Shown one piece after another: positions 11,743-24,200 of a stretch of 64,000 nucleotides of DNA (within the stretch, counting starts at the first letter, position 1; every line of letters begins with the position of its first letter). The position numbers were made by a program, and so were the translations under genes. The stretch covers positions 7,789,778 through 7,853,777 of the forward strand of contig NC_135212.1 in NCBI RefSeq assembly GCF_052324685.1. The letters are read 5' to 3'. The DNA comes from Brachyhypopomus gauderio (Eukaryota > Chordata > Actinopteri > Gymnotiformes > Hypopomidae). The notes below the pieces were generated by a model. It was not told the origin of the DNA. It saw nothing but the letters and a program-made list of their open reading frames with translations, and made no database searches.

Positions 11743-12406
11743 GTTCTCAGCCAGTCTCTGCTTTCTCTGTGATTGCTTATCGTTTAATGGTGTCTTGCCA
11801 CCTCTCTCTGTTATCACTATGGTTGAGTGTTATTTTTCATGCGTTGTATTTTCCGCATTGGTTTTTTGTTTCTATTTACTCCGTGCCCTCACGGTTTTGC
11901 TTTCTATTCTCTTGCGCGTTGAGTCTTCCGTGTTGTTTTGTTTGTTCGTTCTGGGTCGCTGTGCGCGTTTCCCTCTTGCTAATATATTTGACGAGTGTCA
12001 AACGTCTTGCTCTTGCGAGCCGGCACTTGGGTCCATCCTTCTCTATATTATTTCTCACCCTTAATGCTCCCGTGCTCACCGCGTTACACAAGCCTTGCAC
12101 ACGAGCTACATTGTGTCCAGTTCGGTCTTCCCCGGCATTCTGTAAAAACCAAAATGAACCCATATTTTTGCCTTAAATGAAGACCGGACAGGTTGAATAT
12201 CTCTTTCCTCCATGTGTTTTGAACCTTTTCCGCGCATGAGTGTGTTCCAGAACATGTGGCGTAAAGTCTCGCGTAATTTTGTAATTAAGTAACGCGAGAC
12301 TTCACCACGACTTAGAATCGATTTTGGGACATTTAAAATCAATTCTGAATCGTAGTAAATGAGAATCGATTTTTTATATATGAATCGATTTTTTGGCACA
12401 CCTCTA

Positions 12407-12560
12407 GTGTTAGTTTAGATGTTAATGTAGTTATGGTGTTATGTAGTTTAGATGTTAATGTAGGGTATGGTGTTATGTAGTTTAGATGTTAATGTAGTTA
12501 TGGTGTTATGTAGTTTAGATGTTAATGTAGTTATGGTGTTATGTAGTTTATGGGTGAATG
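12407..12560. repeat. Continuation of the 'tagtttagatgttaatgtag' minisatellite
   Basis: Same unit as 8560-9380, on the far side of the 3-kb nested transposon. Confidence 0.9.
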
Positions 12561-13886
12561 TGGAGTGTAAGTTAAAGTAGATCATATAGTTTATGTAATT
12601 TTAAGGCAGTTCGTAAGTTGATCGCTCAGTGTGACTCCTGAATTTGACCTTTGGAGAATCCTGCTGATCTTACACAGGAATTATATGCTACTTATAGGTA
12701 AAGAATCGACTTATAAATAAAAAAATAAATTAAAAATCTCTTTTCACCAGGCACATACACTCTCACACACCTTTCTCTCTTACACACACCCACACACATT
12801 GTGAAAACGAAACAATAGTGTATAATTACACTCAAATGTGTTTCTTACACTACAGACCAGTGGTCAAGGACCCATGGTGTCCTTTGGCCTAACGCCTACA
12901 GAAACAGCGCCGCCCCGGTAGGGTCATCATGGTATTGTCACACCTCCAAACCCAAACCTGTCCTCGCCAGCACACTCTCTGCTTCACCACCACCGTCCTA
13001 CAGAAGAAGGCAGAGTTGCAGCCCACTCAGCAACCCCCCCCCCCCCCCCCCCCCCCCCCCCAAGGGGCCATCTGGGGGAGATTAGAACAGAACTGTAACT
13101 GTAGCAGGTTGGAAGCATGTGACTATCCCAGTCTACTGAGAACCCTGCCTCACATCAAAGGAATGTCTGATTCCCTCCCTCTCCCTCTCTCTCTCTCCCT
13201 CTCTCTCTCCTTCCCCCGGCTCATTATATTACCCTACTGTAACGCATTATATCATCATGGATGTGAAGAGGACTATTGTGTGTGACTATTGTATTTATAT
13301 AATATGCGTTCTTATGTTTTTTTTTACTAGACATATTCCTGCATGTCACTTGTAAGATCACAGAGGTTTCAGTGTCGGAGGCTGTAGTGTTAGTGATTGG
13401 GAGAAACAGCTGCAGCTGACAGACTCACTAAAGGGTGTGTGCATGTGTACATTCATGTGTGCATGCATATGTGTGTGTAAAGGGGAGAGAGTGTGTGTGT
13501 CGTGCATGGCGTGCATTGTGTGTGTGTACGTTGCAGCTGTCTATGTAACGGCAAGAACTCCCACACATACTAGCTTTGACAGACAAGTGCCAAAAAAGTG
13601 CTGTGAATTCAGTTCTTCACCAAATCGAATCATCAAATGTTCCATATTTAAACGATTTAGATAAAAAAAACTTGATGTTTAAGTTTTGATTTGGACTTTC
13701 TTCTTGTACTGTGAAACATCAGTCACCCAGCAGACAGTGAACCTACTCAGCCTCAGAATCCCCAATTTCCCCTGTCACATGGGTAGTGATGGGGATTGTG
13801 GGTAATTACGGGAATTGGATATACCTTCTAGTGGCTGTCTCCTTTCTGGGTGGCTTTGTAATATTAGTCCTGAGCCCGGCTGCGGA
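12561..13886. other. No gene; short simple repeats only
   Basis: Contains a pure 28-bp poly-C run (13034-13061), a short CT tract (13178-13212) and a TG-rich stretch (13435-13530). Open frames across these are low-complexity by-products. Confidence 0.6.
13034..13061. repeat. Poly-C homopolymer
   Basis: A 28-bp uninterrupted run of C. Its length is prone to sequencing and assembly error. Confidence 0.95.
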
Positions 13887-14455
13887 AGGAGGAAGTGCCT
13901 GTGTTTGAAATAGCCACATACTGATGGGGCAGTCATGGTCCGGTGGTAGGGAACTGGTCTTGTGACCGGAGGGTTGTGGGTTCGATTCCCAGACCTGAGG
14001 CCATGACTGAGGTGCCCTTGAGCACCTAACCCCAACTGCTCCCCGGGCGCCGGGCTAGGGCTGCCCACCACTCTGGGCACGTGTGATCCACAGCCCTGTT
14101 CTAACTGCACAGATGGGTTAAAACCAGAGGACAAATTTTGATTGCGGTGTAAAAATCACATTTGACAAAATATGGCACACACATGGTACCCCAAATTAGT
14201 ATGCAGTATGTGACCAAAATGAAATTTTCAAGTGTGCAAAAGACACCCAATATTGCAGTATGTGAGCAGAGCTGTCTTCATGGTGTGCTACATCCCATCA
14301 TGCAACTTGAAACAAAAATATTTCCCAAGTGTGACATTAAGGCGTAGTACATTTGTGCTTGTCTAATACTGGATACTGTACTGCATACTATTACAGGGAC
14401 CAGTATCCAATATACAGTGTATTCTGAGTGCAGTATGCAGTATACAGTATGAGCT
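13887..14455. mobile_element. Degenerate copy of the TTCGAAATAG palindromic MITE, split by a SINE
   Basis: The sequence parallels the element at 16686-17033: 'tgtttgaaatagccacatac', then after an inserted SINE 'agtatgcagtatgtgacc', 'gtgtgctacatcccatcatg', and 'cagtatgcagtatacagtat'. It is more diverged than the 16.7-kb copy and its right end is eroded. Confidence 0.7.
13924..14131 (+). mobile_element. tRNA-derived SINE
   Basis: Begins GGGGCAGTCATGGTCC with a B box GGGTTCGATTCCCAG at ~13979, followed by 'gaggccatgactgaggtgcc' and an unrelated body ending near 'aactgcacagatgggttaaa'. The same family occurs at 54739-54969 (minus) and, with a different body, at 18444-18636. It is inserted in a MITE. 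Confidence 0.85.
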
Positions 14456-14993
14456 AATGTATTGGTTACAAGGACAGCCTCCCATGGATACCAGCTAGAG
14501 ATCAAAGAAGAAGAAGAGGGGAGTGTGAGGTCCAGATGGGGGTGTGGCAACTTAATGGGGGGCGTGGCTTTACTTCAGGAGGGAATACTCCTCCTCAGAC
14601 ACTAGTGTCCCCTTCACCACAGTTCACAAGCATCCCTTCCTGTCAGTTACACCCTGGATGTTTGGCATTTAACTCTTCCAACACAAAATTAGCACACATT
14701 ATGCTCACTTGAGAGAATCAAGTCTGAGAATGTGTTCGAGTGTGTTTGAATGTGTTTCTTTGTCACTTTTTAGTTAACTTGTTTTTTTAATTCATTTATT
14801 TTTTTTCTAAATGTTTTACCATGTATATACATTTGTAGATACAATCCAGGACTCTGAATTGACCAAATCAAAACACAGGTGGCAAAGAGAAGGTGTACAG
14901 ACAGGCTGCTCTATTTCACCTGGTCCTGCTGGAGTCTTTTCTGTCCCTCTACCCACAACTCCTCCCTCTCCCTTCTTGTCCCTTTCTTCTTCC

Positions 14994-14995
<2 letters not shown>
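14456..14995. other. No feature recognised
   Basis: Unique sequence upstream of the WFDC1 5' region, with no coding evidence. Confidence 0.5.
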
Positions 14996-15061
<66 letters not shown>

Positions 15062-15215
15062 CTTGCTCTTTCTCACCATGTGTGTGTTGTGTGTAGATTT
15101 AACTCCCTCCACAGAAAGACCAGTGTGCACATAGCTGCCCCTTTCTGTTTCTTGGCTAATCTCTCACTCTCTCTCTCTCTCGCTCTCTCTCTCACTCTCT
15201 CCCGCTCTCCTGCCC
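14996..15215. repeat. (CT)n tracts upstream of WFDC1
   Basis: A pure (CT)n run of about 50 bp at 14999-15057 and a second CT-rich run at 15163-15215, 300-500 bp upstream of the WFDC1 start codon. Long CT/GA tracts near promoters can bind GAGA-type factors; no such role is demonstrated here. Confidence 0.9.
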
Positions 15216-15520
15216 TCTTTCTCTTCCACCTTTTTTTGTCTTTGGAGTGGATATAGCACACTCTCCCCTGTAGGAGCGATTCTGTGAAGACGCACAAAGA
15301 CAGAGACCTCAAACTGGCACTGGGACAACGCGGGGAACTTCTGACGCCGTGTCACAGATGCAGACAAACTCTTAGAGGAAACCAAAGCCCACACACACCT
15401 ACAGACACCAGACAACGAAAAGCAGCCAGAGCCAGAACAGAAGGATCAAATTGCACAGTGTGGACCGTCTGTGCTAGGGAGGTCAGATAGAAGAGGAGAG
15501 GGGAGTTCAGGAGGGGTCCG

Positions 15521-17331
15521 ATGGCAGACGGCAGGGTCGTGGGGCTCCTAGGGTGGGCCGTCCTCGTGTGTCTGCTGCTGACGGAGACAAGCTCGAGGAG
15601 GGTGCACCAGCAGCTCAGAGACGCTCCCAGCCACAAGGTGAGGACACATCCTCTCATCAGACACACTCTTCATACCATCTCGTGCGCTCATGGTGATGTA
15701 AGAACGAGGGTTGACATTGCAAAATGCTTCAGGACCTACAGCATAAAGAAGATAATCCACAGGAAACTGTCTGAAGAGCTCAAACGACCAGCTGTGTGTT
15801 TGATGTGCCGTTAGAGAGTCACAGGAACTAGTATTCAGGACTGTTGTGTACTCTGAGCTTAAAAAGACTTTAGTCTAGTGTGGTCCTTTGTCAGATTTGA
15901 GTATTTTTTGGTTTAGTTGACTGGCTTGAGTTGATTTGCAGCTGTAGTTGAGCACTCTGTTAGTAGAAAAGTGTTTGAGATGTGTGTGTGTAAACCTTCG
16001 ATAGGTCACCTAAGCCATGCCAGCACACCAGTATGTGTGGTGTGTGATGCTGGTTTGGTCAGACAGTTCCACCGCTGCTCTGAGCACGTGCGGACACGCC
16101 CACTCCTTCATTCATTCTTTTGCGTCCTTTTGATCCATTTTGTTCTTCTCTTTCACTCTTGGATTCCTTCACTCCGTGGTTGAGTTTCTCTCTCCTCTCC
16201 TTTGGAACAGTAGACATCAGCTCGAAGGTCTTTCTGTCTCTGTTTTGTTGTCTCTCTCTGCAACACCCCTCATGTGAACTGTCAAGATAGTGGCAGACTA
16301 AACAACACAGGACATAACACATCCACCATCATTAAAGTGGAACTGATAGCAGCTGACCTCATTTCACTGTGTCTGTTAAAAGCAAGAGAACAGCAGTAAG
16401 GTTTTCTTACAGTTTGACTGTAGTTGTGTTCCAGGAGTGCATTTAGAAACCACTGCCAACACGACCAGACGGAGCTAAACTGGTCTTGATAGCCTTTGTG
16501 CATGGTGAGATCTCAGACATTAGAATGACCTCACTTCTGGATGTTTTGACCTCTGTCTGGACATTTTGACCTCAGTCTGGACGTTTTGACCTCAGTCTGC
16601 CGCAGAACCGAGTGACGCTACAGAAACCCAAGGAGCTGAACTAGCAGGAACAGGAATCTCCACATCACTTCCTGTTAAAAGTCCACGGCTGTGTTCGAAA
16701 TAGCCTACTACATACTACTGGCGTACTGATCGAGCCCCAAATCAGTATGCCATATGCAGTATGTGACCAAAATGAAAATTTCCAGTATGCGAAACATACC
16801 CGGATGACCTACTACTTCCGCAAAATATTCCAGTATGCGAACAGAGCTATCTTCGTGGTGTACTGCATCCCATCATGCAACGCTACGTTCACGTTACCCC
16901 GTAGTATGCTTTGCTTTTGTCGCATACTGGAAACTGTACTGCATTTACTACGAGGACCAGTATGCAGTATCCAGAATATACTGAGTCCAGTATGCAGTAT
17001 CCAGTATGTAGTAGTCTATTTCGAACAGAGCCCTAATCTCACATTCACAGTGCAACTATATAAAACTGAAAATTGGTCTCCAAACCATATAACCTCAGTC
17101 ATGTGTGCATAATAGAAGACCTTTCATCCACACTGCTCTCTAAAATACACTGTAAAGTTTCAGCTGTAAAGTAAAAGTGTTACATGACTTAAATGGAGTC
17201 AGCAGTGTACCATACATTTGTGTTCCAGATAGCTGATATTATCTGTCTTAAAACATTTAGAAAAGATCTAAATATGTTGTACTGATAAAAACAATAGAAT
17301 GAGAAGGACGCCATTGGTGGCAGTCTGAGCG

Positions 17332-17368
<37 letters not shown>

Positions 17369-20300
17369 ATGGCAACCAGCCCCAGCTGGTCAGGACATGT
17401 TCAGGGGTGTCAGATCTCTACACCATCCGCAGCTGCACTCTTACCTCTGAGATGCAGCTGCACTCTGACAGGACCTGAGGAAGCAGGCAGGTGTGTTTAA
17501 GACTGCAACTTCCTGTGCACATGCTGAGTGTGTCTGTCAGTGAGGGTTTTATCACAGCGATCTTCTCTAGCTGGTTCCCACCCTCCATTCCTCCATCCCT
17601 CCTCTCCACACACTGGAGCAGAGAGAGTTTTCAGTACACAGGAAGAAAGCATTTTCAGTACTGTAATCTCAACATCTTCGAAGAACACAAAATCTTTCCA
17701 TTAACTCATTCACAGCACACGTGCGTCCTGGCTGTGTTAATTCACTCACAGCACACGTGCGTCCTGGCTGTGTTAACTCATTCACAGCACACGTGTGATG
17801 GGAATGTGTTAACACAGCTAGGGTGTGGCCATGTTCTCAATGGAGACCATAATCCAAGTCTGCTGAGAACAGCATGTCTCAAAATGTTACTGTACTTTCA
17901 CTGACTCAGCCTTACATGCAGCCCCAATGAAGACAGACTGAGGGTTTGGGAGGCGCCCGTGTCCTCTAGGTGTAGGGGTAGGTCTGGGTTTAAGTCTAGG
18001 TGTAGGGATAGGTCTGGGTTTAAGTCTACACTGTAAAAAATTGCTGTTAATTTACAGCAGAATTCCAACAGTATTAACCTGTTATTTTTGAAAACAGCAC
18101 TCTACTGTTAATACAAACAGAAAATTGGTAATTTACTGTTCTTTAACAGGACTATAAATTCACAGGGAAAATCTGACAGTAAACTACTGTATACTTCATA
18201 TACAGGAAGTTGCTGTGAACTGATAAGCAGTTCTAGAGTAATAAAGCAATGGCTGCTGGGAGATTAGAAAATCCTGAGTTTTTTCCCTATTTTTTTCTAC
18301 TTGCTTGAGTGTTTTAGCAGTTGTAACACTGCATTGTGGTGCAAGTTACATCGTGGACCTAAAAACCTAATCTAAGTTTTTAGCTAACCGTACGAAGCTA
18401 ACAAAAAATATTAGAAAAATACTTAGGCTAGAATTTTATATAAGGGCAGTCATGGCCTGGTGGTTAGGGAACTGGTCTTGTGACCGGAGGGTCGTGGGTT
18501 CGATTCCCAGACCTTAGGCCATGACTGAGGTGCCCCTGAGCAAGGCCCTTAACCCGCAATTGCTCACTTGTATAAAAATGAGATTAAAATGTAAGTTGCT
18601 CTGGATAAGGGCGTCTGCCAAATGCCATAAATATAAACCCAGCCATTGATGGTTAAGGGTCTTGCTCAGGGGCCCAGCAGTGGCAGCTAGGAGGAGGGGG
18701 GATTCAAACTCAGGACCTTTGGATTGCAACACCAACGTCTTAACCACTGAGCTACCGCTGCCCTTTGAGCTGTTGTTTTTGTATACAGAGTTCTGTTAGC
18801 TGTAACAGAAATTAACAGTAAATTGCTGTAGGTTTAAAAAAAACAGTAATATTGTGTAGATTGTGTTTACAGTATTATGCTGTAATTGTAATTACAGTAT
18901 CCGTACTGTAAAAATAGGGTATAATACTGGTGAAACTGCTGCCAGTAAATTACTGTAATTTTACATGGAAATTTTTTACAGTGTAGGTGTAGGGGTAGGT
19001 CTGGGTTTAACTCTAGGTGTAGGGGTAGGTCTGGGTTTAAATCTAGGTGTAGGGGTAGGTCTGGGTTTAAGTCTAGGTGTAGGGGTAGGTCTGGGTTTAA
19101 GTCTAGGTGTATGGGTAGGTCTGGGTTTAAGTCTAGGTGTAGGGGTAGGTCTGGGTTTAAGTCTAGGTGTAGGGGTAGGTCTGGGTTTAAGTCTAGGTGT
19201 AGGGGGAGGTCTGGGTTTAAGTCTAGGTGTAGGTGTAGGCCTACACTCAGAAAAGCGGATACATGCTTTCCATTTCATCTAGATGCAACTATCTCTACCA
19301 GACACAGACACACAGCTAATTTTTCATCAAAGGTTTTAAGATTGTAAAGGAAATACTTGGTCACGCAACAGCTGTCCATCAAGCAGACCCAGAACAGAAT
19401 ATGAATGCAGTCAGGACAGATGCTGTCCAGACATCGTCCAGACATCGAAACATCAATCACTACATGCACGGCAGAACTGTAAAAGCACCGCTAGAATGTC
19501 AGCAGTGTGAGTGTAAAATTCAAAAGACTAAACCGTGCAGTTCAAAGAAACAAAAATTATCATTCTTAATTAAAAAATGGTTGCAGATGTAGATTCTTTT
19601 GCAATTCAAGTTGTAATAAGTAACAAGTATTAGGATATTTATGTATTTGAAGGTGCATAGCATGTTGTAAATGACATATGAGTGAGTTTGCGCAGGCACA
19701 GTATGACAGTGATCATGAGGCACTATTGCCTGATCTAAATGACACAGGCATATTAATGACTTTGACTCTAGCAGATGTGCCTTGTCTGATGAACTCAGAA
19801 TGTGCACTTGAGAAAGTTTGAGAAGAGTTTGAATATGTGTTATAAATTGATATCACTCTTCCTAAATTATCCCAGCTGTCTGTTTAAAAAGCAATTTATA
19901 ACATTAAGGATTCTGATAAAAATGTGTTGAGTTCAGTACTTTTGTGTGAAGGAAATTCATCTCAGTATTCTGGCTTCTGTTGGGCCAGTGCCTGTGGCCT
20001 GAGCTGTTGGTACAGCTACAGAGAACACCTCCCAGCCCTGTAGTCACTCCTCCCAGCCCTGTAGTCACTCCTCCCAGCCCTGTAGTCACTCCTCCCAGAC
20101 CTGTAGTCACACCTCCCAGACCTGTAGTCACACCTCCCAGACCTGTAGTCACACCTCCCAGCCCTGTAGTCACTCCTCCCAGCCCTGTAGTCACTCCTCC
20201 CAGCCCTGTAGTCACTCCTCCCAGCCCTGTAGTCACACCTCCCAGACCTGTAGTCACACCTCCCAGCCCTGTAGTCACTCCTCCCAGCCCTGTAGTCACT

Positions 20301-21236
20301 CCTCCCAGACCTGTAGTCACACCTCCCAGACCTGTAGTCACACCTCCCAGCCCTGTAGTCACGAGGCACCTCTGACGTCTAAAGTGCCCTGGGACAGGCG
20401 TGGAATTTAAGAACTGTTTAACCACCAATATCAACAAAAGGAATGGCTCCAACAAAGGACAGTATTTCTTTAAATGTTTGGATTAGGGAAATGCGGTGAA
20501 TAATGACAGCGATAGCTCTGAGATTCATCTCTCTGGCCTGATTGGACAGCAGCCGGCGGGGTGTTGACATCAGCGCAGAAGAACCCAATAACCCCCCTGA
20601 CTACAGCACAGCCTCCCAGACTAAATGAAAATCAAATGTGCTCTTTCAAGAGCTGCCACCACCTCCCTGACCCAGAGACAAACAGGAACAAATAAAAAAG
20701 GCCTGAAAAAGGCAAACATGCACACAAATACTCACACACAGACACACAAATACAAACACACACACAAACACACACACGCACACAAACCTTGGCACCAATC
20801 TCCCTAGACTCTGGCTTGGACGAGGACACCAACACTTTGTCCTGATGCCAAGTCTCTTGAGAGGAAATTGTAGTTGGAACACCCGCTGTGGCGAAGCATC
20901 TACGTACAGCGCATAGTGAAGAGAGCCATGTGATCGGATCACTCTGGGTTAGAGCTGCAGGGTTAGAGCTGCTCTGATGGGACGCTGCTGCTTTAGCTCA
21001 GGAGAACTCAGGAGAGACCACCACACAAACATGGGGGGTTATATTCACCAAAATTACAGCCATCATTCAGCTTTTTCAGTATGGGAGTGATAAAACTGTG
21101 GAATGCAATTCCAATTTATTTACTTTCACTACTGCAATACATCAACCACAGGAAAAAAGTTCAGAAACTACAAACCCACAATATTGGAAAATTCTCTAGT
21201 TCAATTAAATGTGAGTATCTGGTACTTACACAATTG

Positions 21237-21290
<54 letters not shown>

Positions 21291-24200
21291 TTTGCTTGTA
21301 GGGAGTACCACTGCTCTTACCAAAGCCAGTGTTAAAGTGCACACTTTAAACATCTAAACTTCCCGCACAGACCTAAACGTTCCACACAGACAGTCACACA
21401 TGCAGTCAGACAGACATGTATCGACAGTCACACATGCAGTCAGACAGACATGTATCGACAGTCACACATGCAGTCAGACAGACATGTATCAACAGTCACA
21501 CATGCAGTCAGACAGACATGTATGGACAGTCACACATGCAGTCAGACACACACTGACACGGGCAGACACTTATCTACACATACTCAGAGGAAAATACAAA
21601 CATACGCTATTTACCCCCCTATCTACATAAGCTAATTACAAGCTATCTACAACTAGGCAGACATGTATCTGCACTGACCAACGTGGCCTGCAAAGACTGA
21701 AGCGGACGTGTTCGTACATTCAGAATTCAGTAATTTGCCAAAATCACACAAATATCTCTGGAGCTTAAGAGTTTTGAACACAGTGACCTTACTGTGATCT
21801 AAACAAATACATGACTAACAGTTTGTTGATAAGTTGTGAACTTACGCAAAAGCCGGGATCTTGAACTAAAGGTCCTCCACAGTTAGATGCTGCCCCCTAT
21901 TGGTCATAGTAAGTGTGTGTTAAATGAAAAAGATAAAGCCATCTGTGCCGTGACACTGACGAGACATGCGTTCTCTGCCAATACATTGCCAGGACTATGA
22001 ATACCCCAACCAATCACATTCCACCCTGCACCAGAAGAACGACCGGTGCCCGCCCCCGCCACAGATGCTGCCAGAGAGAGCGTGTGAGGTGCCGAGTTGC
22101 CGTGCCGACTCTGAGTGTGAAAGACACAAACGCTGCTGTTACAACGGCTGCATCTACGCCTGCCTGGAGTCAGTCCAGCCTCCGCCTGGTATGAGAACAC
22201 ACACTAAGCACAAACCTATGACTGACAGGTGTGAAGCTTCTGTCTCGTTCACTAAAGCCTCTGTACAAGAGCACATGGAGTCCAGGAGATACTCTATTCC
22301 AGAGAGACACAGAGACATGCAGACGCACAGAGACATACAGAGATGTACAGAGACGCACAGAGACATACAGAAATGTATGTGTAGTGTCTTCTTAATGGAA
22401 GTCTTCGTAATCCTCTGATGGCCCCATCAGACCTACCAGACCCGTCAGACACGTCCCTGCCAGACACTAGTGGGCTCACAGGAAGGGAAAGATGTGGTTT
22501 TTTATTTGTTCACATATAAAGTGACAGGAGCAGGACTTGCTGGGTGAAGAGGCAGGTGTGTGTCTACACGTGAAGACTGTGAGACACTCAGTGACATGGA
22601 CAGGGTGTGGGATTTCATTCCACCAACTGGGTCCCAGTACAGAAGAGGCTTCATTGTCTCCTCCGCACTGGTGTTGGAGGAGCTGTAACATACATGCATT
22701 TAAATGAGCCTGCAGATGATCTTTAGTACTCTAGTACAATTACTAATACTATTTAGTACTCTAGTACAGTTATTACTTTAGTACTCTAATACTCTTTAGT
22801 ACTTTAGTACAATTTATTATTCTAGTACGCTAATACTCTTTAGTGCTCTTCAGTAGTACTCTATTACTCATTAGTAGTACTCTTTATTACTCTAGTACTC
22901 AGTAGTAGTCCTCTTTAGCAGTACTCCTTTATTTTAGTATTCTTTAGTAGTACTGTATTACTCTATTACTTTATTACTCTTCAGTAATACTCTATTACTC
23001 ATTACTAGTACTCTTTATTACTCTAATACTCAGTACTAGTCCTCTTTAGTAGTACTCTTCTTCTGAGCACTCCCCAGACTGCGACACTAACGGTGATGCT
23101 CATTTCTCTGTGGTTCGCCACGGTGCTGCCCAGTGCTGGACTGGCTGGTGCCGCCCAAGCCGCGCTGGCTGGGGGGGAACGGCTGGCTGCTGGACGGGCC
23201 GCAGGAGGTCCTGCAGGGTGAGTGCCAACCACGTCACCCCCACCGTCACACCCACAGCGGAGCCCGCGGTTCCTGTGTTGCCCGTGGGGGGCGCTGTCTG
23301 ACCGTGGTGTGTTTGTGCGCGTGTTGTAGCGGAGGCCTGCAGCACCACGGAGGACGGGGACGAGCCGTTGCACTGCCCCACGGGGTATGAATGCCACATC
23401 ATCAACCCCGGGAACCCTGCGGCTGGGGTCCCCAACAGAGGCCAGTGCATCAAACAGTGGCGGAACTCAGGTGAACGTGCATATCTGTGCTTCAATCACA
23501 CCTACATCATCTCCACACCCCTACATCATCTCCACACCCCTACATCATCATCTCCACACCCCTACACCATCATCTCCACACCCCTACATCATCATCTCCA
23601 CACCCCTACACCATCATTTCCACACCCCTACATCATCATCTCCACACCCCTACATCATCATCTCCACACCCCTACACCATCATCTCCACACCCCTACATC
23701 ATCATCTCCACACCCCTACACCATCATCTCCACACCCCTACACCATCATCTCCAGCCCCCTACACCCCCATCTCCACTCCCCTACACCCCATCTCAACAC
23801 ACCTACATCATCATCTCCACACCCCTACACCATCATCTCCACACACCTACACCCCCATCTCCACACCCCTACACCCCCATCTCCACACACCTACATCATC
23901 ATCTCCACACACCTACATCATCATCTCCTCACCCCTACACCATCATCTCCACACCCCTACACCATCATCTCCACACATCTACATCATCATCTCCACACCC
24001 CTACACCATCATCTCCACACACCTACATCATCATCTCCACACCCCTACACCATCATCTCCACACCCCTACACCCCCATCTCCACACCCCTACACCCCCAT
24101 CTCCACACACCTACATCATCATCTCCACACACCTACATCATCATCTCCACACCCCTACACCATCATCTCCACACCCCTACACCATCATCTCCACACACCT

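Larger units (their letters stand above)
9381..12406. mobile_element. Outer hAT-like element, enlarged by nested insertion
   Basis: The left end TAGGGGTGGGAATCG and the right end, read inward, TAGAGGTGTGCCAAAAAATC are imperfect inverted repeats, and both are followed by ATCGATT-rich subterminal sequence. The element splits the 'ttatgtagtttagatg' minisatellite. Flanking octamers are similar but not identical (GTGTTATG left, GTGTTAGT right), so target duplication is only suggestive. The 3.0-kb span includes a second element (9726-11742). No intact transposase frame was recognised. Confidence 0.75.
18029..18983. mobile_element. MITE with CACTGTAAAAAATT ends, carrying two nested SINEs
   Basis: The left terminus CACTGTAAAAAATT and right terminus AATTTTTTACAGTG are exact inverses of one another over 13-14 bp, and the subterminal regions are rich in 'ttacagtaaattactg' words. 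TA is present just outside both ends (18027-18028, 18984-18985). The insertion splits a 30-bp minisatellite cleanly. The CACTG start recalls CACTA elements, but TA flanks do not fit that group's 3-bp duplication, so I leave the superfamily open. Without the SINEs the MITE is about 640 bp. Confidence 0.85.

Noticed and set aside
11137..12180. Plus-strand frames at 11.1-12.2 kb as possible hAT transposase
   Set aside because: No hAT dimerisation or RNase H-like motif seen; composition fits non-coding interior of the nested elements.
13924..14000. Genuine tRNA gene
   Set aside because: The tRNA-like head lacks a complete cloverleaf and is followed by a SINE body; relatives occur at 18444 and 54969.
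19904..20455. Collagen-like Gly-Leu-Gly-Gly repeat protein
   Set aside because: A 21-bp minisatellite in a WFDC1 intron; no signal peptide, no family match.
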